DNA from: SURF-32 sp964648365
GTDB lineage: Bacteria > Planctomycetota > Phycisphaerae > UBA1845
Assembly (NCBI GenBank): GCA_964648365.1
Contig: CAZYLK010000056.1
Coordinates: 1-32,079, forward strand
DNA length: 32,079 nt
Direction: 5' to 3'
In this document: positions 9,141 to 15,310 of the stretch, piece by piece
How the letters are laid out: every line of letters begins with the position of its first letter
How positions within the stretch are numbered: the stretch's first letter is position 1
The notes under the pieces: model-generated
Seen by the model: the letters and a program-made list of their open reading frames with translations, nothing else
Told to the model about the DNA's origin: nothing
Database searches by the model: none
Translations under genes and position numbers: made by a program

Positions 9141-9270
9141 TGTGGCACCGGTCTGCAACCGGTGTCCCGGTCCGTGTGGCACCGGTTTTCAACCGGTGTC
9201 CGGGTCCGCGTGGCACCGGTTTTCAACCGGTGTCCGGGTCCGTGTGGCACCGGTTTTCAACCGGTGTCTT
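9141..9270. repeat. Four-unit tandem palindrome array between blaI-type and M56 genes
   Basis: Four copies of a 19-bp palindrome start at 9146, 9180, 9214 and 9248, an exact 34-bp period. The last three read CACCGGTTTTCAACCGGTG; the first has a different middle (CTGCA). Linkers are nearly identical (TCCGGGTCCGTGTGG type). The array fills most of the 199-base gap between the repressor stop and the M56 start. In RNA each unit would fold into a hairpin with an 8-bp stem. It might tune expression of the M56 gene relative to the repressor, stabilise RNA, or bind a dimeric regulator. It is not a CRISPR, because the linkers are repeats. Confidence 0.9.
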
Positions 9271-9278
9271 CCACCGCC

Positions 9279-9695
9279 TCAGGAGCGACCGCGCTTCTGA
9301 CCCGACTCCTTCGCATCCAAACGCTCGATGATCGCCTGTAGTTCATCCAGATCATCGCGTGAGAGTCGCTCATCACGCACAAGCTGCAACACCAGCGGCC
9401 CGGCCGAACCGTCGTAGAGCTGATCGAGCAGCGCGCGAAGCCGCGACCGGCTGACGCGCTCCCGCGTCGTCCGCGCCCGGAAGACGTGCGCCAGCCCCGA
9501 CTTGTCACTGACTACGTGCCCTTTCTGCTCGAGCCGGGTCAAAAACGTCTGCACCGTCGTATAGGCCCACTTGCGCCCCTGCTCCTGCAATCGCGAGAGT
9601 ACGTCGCGCACCGTCCCCGGCCCGCCGCTCCACAGCGCCTTCAGCACGTCCAGCTCCGCTGAACCCAGATCAACCTCACGTTGCGTCATGTTCAA
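9279..9695 (-). CDS. blaI: BlaI/MecI-family transcriptional repressor
   Basis: At 138 residues this is a normal-length Penicillinase_R protein. The N-terminal winged helix (about 10-75) contains LGSAELDVLKALW, VRDVLSRL and the recognition-helix region AYTTVQTFLTRLEQKG, all family hallmarks. The C-terminal helices (about 90-130) would form the dimer. Such repressors bind operators before their own operon and are inactivated through a cognate M56 protease, here the next gene downstream. Two ATGs are in frame (9695 and 9689) and neither has a strong ribosome site. A promoter at 9939-9967 would give a leader of about 235 bases containing four palindromes. The gene symbol denotes family, not proven beta-lactam response. 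Confidence 0.93.
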   Translation of the reverse strand: MNMTQREVDLGSAELDVLKALWSGGPGTVRDVLSRLQEQGRKWAYTTVQTFLTRLEQKGHVVSDKSGLAHVFRARTTRERVSRSRLRALLDQLYDGSAGPLVLQLVRDERLSRDDLDELQAIIERLDAKESGQKRGRS

Positions 9696-9723
9696 TCAGT
9701 CATTCCGCGTCTGGCCGTCTGCC

Positions 9724-9846
9724 GCCGGCCTGCAACCGGCGACTCCCGTGTCGCACCGGTTTCCAACCGGTGTCCCCGGTGTGGCAACTGTGGCACCGGT
9801 TTGCAACCGGTGTCTCCGGTGTGGCACCGGTTTGTAACCGGTGTCT
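9724..9846. repeat. Palindrome array in the leader of the blaI-type gene
   Basis: Four palindromes occur upstream of the repressor start: a GCCGG/CCGGC variant at 9724-9740, then CACCGGTT-type units at 9754-9772, 9794-9812 and 9825-9843. Spacing is irregular (30, 40 and 31 bases), unlike the exact 34-bp array at 9141-9270. The arms are constant while the central bases vary (TTTCC, TTTGC, TTTGT), as expected if pairing or a dyad binding site is what is kept. The array lies between the predicted promoter (9939-9967) and the coding region, so it would be transcribed as leader RNA. Confidence 0.85.
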
Positions 9847-9938
9847 TCCCACAGGCACCTCCCCACACCTCTTACACGGCCGGGGCAGATCAGGCGGCAC
9901 ATCTCACCGCCAACGCCCCTCCTACATGCGTCGGAGAA

Positions 9939-9967
9939 ACTCTACTACACCGGTCGGAGGCTGTCAA
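9939..9967 (-). promoter_or_regulatory. Predicted sigma70-type promoter of the blaI-M56 operon
   Basis: On the minus strand TTGACA (9962-9967) is followed after exactly 17 bases by TAGAGT (9939-9944). The -35 box is perfect and the -10 box matches 4 of 6. Transcription would start near 9932. Two direct repeats of TGTAG (TGTAGTAG over the -10 region, TGTAGGAG about 24 bases downstream) carry the TGTA half-site typical of BlaI/MecI operators and could be the repressor site; that is inference. Confidence 0.6.
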
Positions 9968-10104
9968 CTCAAAAGTACGATCGAACGAATTTTCGACAAC
10001 ATCAGACAGGCCGCGCCGATCGGGCCGCGCTTGCCGGCGCGTCCGCGACCCGCCATGCAGACCCTCAGTCCGGACGACCGACGGCGCTCCACACGCCGCT
10101 CTAC

Positions 10105-11946
10105 CTAGCGACAGGGAATGGAAATGCGAAAGGCCGCGCCGCCGTACGTCGCGTGCTGGCGCGCCGCCAGCTCGACCCGACCGCCCAGCAGCGACACCCA
10201 CTTGCGGGCCAGCGCCAAGCCCAGACCCAACCCGCCCGTGGCCCCCGCGTCGCGGGCACGCCCCTGACGGAAGGGACGATAGATGTACCGAACGTCCTCA
10301 GCGGCGATGCCGGGACCGTTGTCGATGACGCTGATACAGACGTGGCCGTTGACGCGCTCAAGCTGCACGCGGATCTCCGGCGCGTCACCGTTTCGGGCGT
10401 GACGGACCGCGTTCGAGATCAGCACGCCTGAAACGCACATCAAGAGGTCGAGATCCGTCTCGATGCTCTGATCCGATGGCAGCCGGTCTTCCACCAGCAG
10501 TTTCACGCGATCTTCCGCGCAGGAGGGCGCATAGTCGCGCTCCAGGCGCTCGACGATGTCGGCGCCGCTGACGCGGGCCGCCTTGCGATGCACCGCCCGA
10601 TGCTCCAGCCGTGCATATTCCAAGACGCCATTGACCAGGTCGCCCAGCCGCTTCGACTCGCGGTTGAGGGTGTCGAGGTATTCCTGCCGCGAGGCCTCCG
10701 GCACCAGCCCCGCCGCCAGCATGTCGGTGTACAGCCGGAATGTCGTCAGCGGCGTCCGCAGTTCATGTGCGACGGCATAGGCGAACTGCACGCGCCGCGT
10801 CGTGAATACGACCAGCGTACGCACGCCGATCCCCAGCGCCGCCAGCGCCGCCACGGCCGCGGCCCAGGCGATCAGCAGCGTCGAGCGTCCCGACGCCGTG
10901 GTGGTCGGCAGCCGTTCCAGCGGCGGCAGCGTCAACCGGGCCGGAATGCGGCTCAGCCGTGTGCGCGGATCCTCGTTGCTTTCGGTGTACACAGGGGTAA
11001 GCGTCGCACCGGGGTAGAACGCTTCGTAGTTGTTCAGGATCTCACCTGAGAAGCGGTCCCAATCCACCACGAAGCCCTGGAACTCTTTGTGATCGTGAAC
11101 GGAGACGCGATCCTCAACCTTAGCGGACCTGACGAAGGCCAGCAGCGGTTTCGTTACCCGCACAGGCGAAACCCAGATCGGCACGAGCGCGGACGTCTCG
11201 ACCTTGATGTCCTCCAGTTGCAGTTCCTCCGTCTCACCCGCCAGACAGGCAAACGTGTGCTCCTCGCGCGGCTGCGCGAGTTCGAGAATGCCGGCGTCTT
11301 CCACGTCACACTCGAGCGGGAGTCGGTATTGCCGCCGCTGCGATTCCTCCGTGACCACCTCGTCCGACGGCTGGTCGCGGCGCGGCGCCATCGCGCGGGC
11401 CAGCTCCAATCGAGTATCGACGTCCTCGAGCGGAAGGCGCGATTCCAGGTAGACGAGCACCGACTGGACGTGCTCCCGCTGCACCTCGTTCAGAAACGGG
11501 GGGTTCGCCGGGAATGCAATCCAACTGTCCTCGGGCAATTGCGGGGAAGACCATCGCTCCCGGCCGAGGTCACCGGTGCGTACGACCCGGAAGTACGCCT
11601 CGACCCAGCGCGGCGGCGCATCCTTGTAAAGCGGCGACGTCAGCCAGACGCCCTCCGCCGCGGCGCCGGTCTTGTTGAGCGCGTCCGGCGCGGGGTAGAA
11701 GGGCACATAGTGGTTGTACGGCCGGGCGCTTTCAACTTCGAGTTGAAGGCTGACCACCTCGTTCATCTGCCGCACGGCCGGCCCCAGCCGCGCCTCCTCG
11801 GCGTCCTCGATCGCCTTGGCCGCTTCGAGCTTTTCCAGCCGCGCCGCCGTCTGAGTCGCCGCCGCCATCCCGCCCAGCACGAGCGCGCAGATCACCAGGT
11901 ATCCCAGGATCGCAAGGCGCGTCACATTCTTGGCAGCATACATCAT
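10105..11946 (-). CDS. Sensor histidine kinase with a large uncharacterised extracytoplasmic domain
   Basis: This 613-residue protein has a membrane helix at about 11-29, an extracytoplasmic region of about 325 residues, a second helix at about 356-381, then the kinase. The H-box AHELRTPLTTF has its phospho-accepting His at 394. The N-box (SNAVRHA, Asn512), G1 box (DNGPGIA, from Asp542) and G2 box (GGLGLGLALA, about 571-580) are intact. It would phosphorylate the response regulator encoded upstream on the same strand. The sensor region matches no domain I recognise. The frame stays open to 12069, but that extension only translates the octamer repeat, so I start at the ATG at 11946, preceded by GGTGAG; a second ATG follows at once. 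Confidence 0.92.
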   Translation of the reverse strand: MMYAAKNVTRLAILGYLVICALVLGGMAAATQTAARLEKLEAAKAIEDAEEARLGPAVRQMNEVVSLQLEVESARPYNHYVPFYPAPDALNKTGAAAEGVWLTSPLYKDAPPRWVEAYFRVVRTGDLGRERWSSPQLPEDSWIAFPANPPFLNEVQREHVQSVLVYLESRLPLEDVDTRLELARAMAPRRDQPSDEVVTEESQRRQYRLPLECDVEDAGILELAQPREEHTFACLAGETEELQLEDIKVETSALVPIWVSPVRVTKPLLAFVRSAKVEDRVSVHDHKEFQGFVVDWDRFSGEILNNYEAFYPGATLTPVYTESNEDPRTRLSRIPARLTLPPLERLPTTTASGRSTLLIAWAAAVAALAALGIGVRTLVVFTTRRVQFAYAVAHELRTPLTTFRLYTDMLAAGLVPEASRQEYLDTLNRESKRLGDLVNGVLEYARLEHRAVHRKAARVSGADIVERLERDYAPSCAEDRVKLLVEDRLPSDQSIETDLDLLMCVSGVLISNAVRHARNGDAPEIRVQLERVNGHVCISVIDNGPGIAAEDVRYIYRPFRQGRARDAGATGGLGLGLALARKWVSLLGGRVELAARQHATYGGAAFRISIPCR

Positions 11947-11960
11947 GCGCTCACCGCCTG

Positions 11961-12344
11961 GCGGAAGGGAGTGAGGAAGTGCGGGAACAAGGGAGTAAGG
12001 GAGTGAGGGAACGAGGGAGTGAGGGAGTGAGGGAACGAGGGAGTGAGGGAATGACATATCAAGGGGCATGCTTGCAGGGGACGTCGGTCCAGCCGAACCC
12101 CGACCGGACGAGACGGGCCGCCCGTCCGAACCCCGACCGTAAGGGAGGGGCCACGCGACGATACACGGCTATCGCGCCTCGGAACACGCGTCACGGTGCA
12201 GTCGCTCCCTGATCCGCCTGCGGCACACCACACGGCCGCAAACGCGCGCAACGCCGGCGCCCCGATGCCACGCCCGTCGTACACGCGCCCCACTCTTCTC
12301 TTCCCTGACTCCCTCACTCCCTCACTCCCTCACTCCCTTCCTCC
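11961..12344. repeat. Octamer-repeat inverted element, copy 2, between response regulator and kinase
   Basis: The left arm (11961-12053) has about eleven 8-base units (GGGAGTGA, GGGAACGA, GGGAGTAA and others). The right arm (12294-12344) is inverted and more regular. The left outer end reads GCGGAAGGGAGTGAGG, identical to an outer end of copy 1; the right outer end is GAGGAAGGGAGTGAGG. The inner right end is AGTCAGGGAAGAG, also as in copy 1. The core of about 240 bases is different from copy 1. It holds a direct repeat of CCGAACCCCGACCG (12093-12106 and 12126-12139) around the inverted repeat GACGGGC/GCCCGTC. The right arm overlaps the last codons of the response regulator. The element lies inside what is otherwise a two-gene operon. 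Confidence 0.85.
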
Positions 12345-13063
12345 ACGACAATCTCCGTACCCAGCATGTATCCTCTCCCGCGAACGGTCACGATCCACTC
12401 GGGCGACGCCTCGCCGGACACGCCGCGCAGCTTGTTCCGCAGCCGGGTGATATGCATGTCGATCGCCCGCGTCTCGATCTGACCGTCGCGGATGCCCCAG
12501 ATCGCGGCGAGCAGTTCCTCGCGCGACACCGCCCGGTCACGATGCGAGGCCAGCCGCTCCAGCACGCCGGCTTCCATCTCCGATAGCGCCACGTTCTCCG
12601 CATCCGGCCGCCGAACCTCGCGCCGGGAACAGTCTGCCACGGTGTCGCCGTTGCGGACGTGGACCAGCGGCGCCGGACGCTCCGGCGTGCGCCTCAGCAC
12701 CGCCTCAACGCGGGCGAGCAATTCACGCGCCGAGAAGGGTTTCACGACGTAGTCATCCGCGCCGTCCTTAAGCCCGCGGACGCGATCGTCCTCCGACCCG
12801 CGGGCGGTCAGCACGATGATCGGCAGCGCCGGGTGCGTTTGCCGCAGCGCCCGCAGCACGTCCAGCCCGTCCAGCTTGGGCAGCATCAGGTCGAGCAGGA
12901 CAAGCGATACGTCGGCCCCCCGCGCGAGCTTCAGCCCCTCGGCGCCGTCCGCCGCCTCGACCACGTCGAACCCGGCGATGTCGAGCGCGTCTTTCACCCC
13001 GCGCCGGATCGGCGCTTCATCTTCGACAACAACGACGGTTCGGCGGCTGGGCATGATCGACAC
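12314..13063 (-). CDS. OmpR/PhoB-type response regulator
   Basis: This 249-residue protein has a receiver domain (about 8-120) with the acidic pair Glu14/Asp15, phospho-acceptor Asp58 in LVLLDLMLP, Thr86 and Lys108 in VVKPF, followed by a winged-helix DNA-binding domain (about 140-240) ending in the typical IVTVRGRGYMLG. It would be phosphorylated by the kinase encoded just downstream. The GTG at 13063 has GGAG 5 bases upstream; ATG at 13054 is an alternative. A -10-like TACAAT lies at 13121-13126 on the minus strand without a good -35 box. Oddly, the last eight or so residues (EGSEGVRE) and the TGA stop are encoded by the octamer-repeat arm, so the natural C-terminus was apparently replaced or extended. 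Confidence 0.94.
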   Translation of the reverse strand: MSIMPSRRTVVVVEDEAPIRRGVKDALDIAGFDVVEAADGAEGLKLARGADVSLVLLDLMLPKLDGLDVLRALRQTHPALPIIVLTARGSEDDRVRGLKDGADDYVVKPFSARELLARVEAVLRRTPERPAPLVHVRNGDTVADCSRREVRRPDAENVALSEMEAGVLERLASHRDRAVSREELLAAIWGIRDGQIETRAIDMHITRLRNKLRGVSGEASPEWIVTVRGRGYMLGTEIVVEEGSEGVRE

Positions 13064-13191
13064 ACGTTCTCCGCGCCTCGGCGGCCCATTCCGCCGTGGC
13101 GCACGAGTGGCACGCTTCTATTGTATTCTCGTCTCGGCTCCGCGACCGGTTCAAGTCGATTCGCGGCCGCGGACGTAATGGCGATGTAACA

Positions 13192-14205
13192 TCACGGCGA
13201 TCCGGGCGGCCGGAGACCCGTGTCCTGCAGGATCCGCCGGGCGTTGCGTTTCAACATCGGGAGCGTAGCCCGCTTCATGGCGCTGCCCGCCAGTTCGCGA
13301 CGATAGTCCTCGTCGGTCCAGTCCAGCAGCTCGCGCAGGTCCACCATCGGCGACGGCGGCCGAACCGCAAAGTCCGGCTCTCGCGTGGCAGCCGCCCCCT
13401 GGTTGTGCGGGCAGACCTCCTGGCAGACATCGCAACCGAACAGCCACTCGCCCGTCTGCCCACCGAACTCGGCGGGAATGTCCCCGCGATGTTCGATCGT
13501 CAGGTACGAAATACATCGCGAGGCGTCCATCTGATAAGCCGCGGGAAACGCCGCGGTCGGACAGGCGTCGAGACATCGCGTGCAGGTGCCGCAGTGGTCC
13601 ATCGCGGGCGGGTCCGGCTCGATCTCGAGCGTGGTGACGATCGCCCCGAGAAAAAAGTAGCTGCCCAGTTGCGGATCCAGCACGAGCGTGTTCTTGCCGA
13701 TCCATCCCACCCCGGCCGCGGCCGCGAACTCGCGCTCCAGCAGCGGTGCGGTATCGACGCACACGCGAGTGCGTTGGTCGCCAACCCCTGCCGCCTCCGC
13801 GTCACGGCGCAGCGCATCCGCGACCCGGTACAACTTGGCGCGAACGACGCGATGATAGTCGCGCCCCCACGCATAACGGGCTACCCGGCCGCGCGTCCCC
13901 GCCCTACCGGCGCCCGGCGACGCCGACCCGCCGCTTGCCCCAACCGCGGCGATGTTCGGCTGATGGTAGGATAGCGCCGTCACCACCACGCTCCGCGCTC
14001 CGGGCAGAAGCATGGTGGGGTCGGTCCGCTGCTCGGCATAGCGGTGCAGGTAGGCCATCGAACCGGCCCGACCCGCCTCGAGCCACGCGCGAAGGTAATC
14101 CCGCCGCTCGATCGCGGCCGCAGCCGCCACGCCGACGCGATCGAAGCCCACCGCGGCGCCCAGCGCCTTGACCCGTTGATTCCAGTCGACGGCTTTCACG
14201 CGCAA
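13192..14205 (-). CDS. queG: Epoxyqueuosine reductase QueG
   Basis: This 337-residue iron-sulfur enzyme catalyses the last step of queuosine synthesis, reducing epoxyqueuosine to queuosine in the anticodon of certain tRNAs with a cobalamin cofactor. The ferredoxin-like motifs are complete: CGTCTRCLDACP (Cys205, 208, 211, 215), Cys231, and CDVCQEVCPHN (Cys258, 261, 265). The catalytic-site motif VDTAPLLER (Asp151) and GWIGKNT are present. Length is normal. I use the TTG at 14205, which has GGTGAG 8 bases upstream; GTG at 14199 is the alternative. It lies 128 bases before the response regulator on the same strand, with no obvious functional link, and is divergent from the next gene. Confidence 0.93.
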   Translation of the reverse strand: MRVKAVDWNQRVKALGAAVGFDRVGVAAAAAIERRDYLRAWLEAGRAGSMAYLHRYAEQRTDPTMLLPGARSVVVTALSYHQPNIAAVGASGGSASPGAGRAGTRGRVARYAWGRDYHRVVRAKLYRVADALRRDAEAAGVGDQRTRVCVDTAPLLEREFAAAAGVGWIGKNTLVLDPQLGSYFFLGAIVTTLEIEPDPPAMDHCGTCTRCLDACPTAAFPAAYQMDASRCISYLTIEHRGDIPAEFGGQTGEWLFGCDVCQEVCPHNQGAAATREPDFAVRPPSPMVDLRELLDWTDEDYRRELAGSAMKRATLPMLKRNARRILQDTGLRPPGSP

Positions 14206-14250
14206 AGCATAGGCTCACCGATGGTTGGGGGAAAAGTTGCCGATATGGGT

Positions 14251-14279
14251 TTGACGCCGTCCCCACGGCTCCGTAGCCT
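14251..14279 (+). promoter_or_regulatory. Candidate promoter of the 14341 gene
   Basis: TTGACG (14251-14256) and TAGCCT (14274-14279) are separated by 17 bases on the plus strand. The -35 box matches 5 of 6 and the -10 box only 3 of 6. It lies about 60 bases before the ATG of the small unknown gene. Confidence 0.35.
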
Positions 14280-14340
14280 TGCCCGTTTGCCCCTTCCGCG
14301 GGGCGATTCGCGCGACACGGATTGGTCGAGAGCCCGATAA

Positions 14341-14775
14341 ATGTTCAACTACGACTGGTTTCACGGCTCCCCCTTCGAGGAACAGCGGGCGGAGGCGCGG
14401 CAGCGCTGCGCCAAGGCCCATTATCCGGATCTCGACCCCGACGCCCTGGAAGAGGATGAGGAATTTGCCAAATTCCGGGACGAGCTGGAGGTCCGTGCGC
14501 TCATCTACCTGCGCGACGGCTTCAGCTACGAAATCAAGCACCTCGCCGACGTCGCCAGCCGCAGCCACCTGACGTTCGAGTGCGAACCGGTGGACGATCA
14601 GTACAAAGTCGGTGCCTTCATCGTCACGGTGCCGTTCGATGAAGTCGTCCGCGTCGAAGTCTTCGCCGTCCACCCGACGGAGAAGCCGAGCGACCTTCCG
14701 CAGATTACCGGTTTCCGCAGCCATCCCGAGCGGGGCACGGAGCGCGTGCCCGAACCGGTGCATCCGCACGAATAG
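14341..14775 (+). CDS. Small protein of unknown function
   Basis: I do not recognise this 144-residue protein. It has no signal peptide, no membrane helix and no Cys cluster (a single Cys in the middle of ECEPVDD). The N-terminal half is acidic and helical (PDLDPDALEEDEEFAKFRDE) and the rest looks mixed alpha/beta (IVTVPFDEVVRVEVFAV). The C-terminus is rich in His, Pro and Glu. The codon pattern fits its neighbours and no overlapping alternative is better, so I take it as real. The ribosome site is weak. The stop codon overlaps a perfect hairpin (GCCGGCG - GCC - CGCCGGC, 14775-14791) that lacks a T-tract. It is divergent from queG. Confidence 0.65.
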   Translation: MFNYDWFHGSPFEEQRAEARQRCAKAHYPDLDPDALEEDEEFAKFRDELEVRALIYLRDGFSYEIKHLADVASRSHLTFECEPVDDQYKVGAFIVTVPFDEVVRVEVFAVHPTEKPSDLPQITGFRSHPERGTERVPEPVHPHE

Positions 14776-15310
14776 CCGGCGGCCCGCCGGCGTCCAACCG
14801 CGTCAGCCAACCGCCCCAGGCCGCGCGACACTTCCATGCGTTCCGCAGGCGCCGCGCCACGCGCGCCCCCCACTCCGACAACTACGGTTGTAATTTCTTG
14901 TCCGGGATGAGTGCCCGCGCGTGACGAATACGTCTCTAGAGGGACTGAAAAGGGGCGTACAGACGCCGTGCGCGCGAAGGAAGTGGAGGAAGCGGCGAAT
15001 ATCAGGAAGAATCAGCGCGAAAATCGCTGTAAACGGAAACCGCACCAACGTCATCTATATATAACGATGTGGACCGGCGCGGGTTCATCCGATCGCGACC
15101 GCAGCGTCGGCGAAGGTTTCCTTGAAGATGCCACGTGGTCGTCCATCGACCCTCGACGATTTCGCCGCGCACGCCGCGGCTGACATCCTTGACGAGCGCG
15201 ACTGAACGGCCGATCCCGTTTCGGCCGCCCAACCCGCGCAAAACCCAGCCGCCCGGCCCTGGCAACGGCCGTCGCGCGCCTTGCGTCCGCAAACAAAGGA
15301 GAAGGTGGAG
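14776..15310. other. 535-base intergenic region
   Basis: No coding region is supported here. After the hairpin at 14775-14791 the sequence becomes less GC-rich around 14890-15070 and contains TATATATAAC (about 15055-15064). That could be a -10-like element for the next gene, but no matching -35 box is evident. Nothing else was recognised. Confidence 0.5.

Noticed and set aside
9141..9270. Regularly spaced repeat that could be taken for a small CRISPR array
   Set aside because: The segments between palindromes are themselves near-identical, so there are no unique spacers, and no cas genes are present.
11947..12069. Upstream extension of the histidine kinase to an ATG at 12069
   Set aside because: The extra residues are only the translated octamer repeat (SLVPSLPHSLVPS type); the downstream ATG has a ribosome site and starts the membrane helix.
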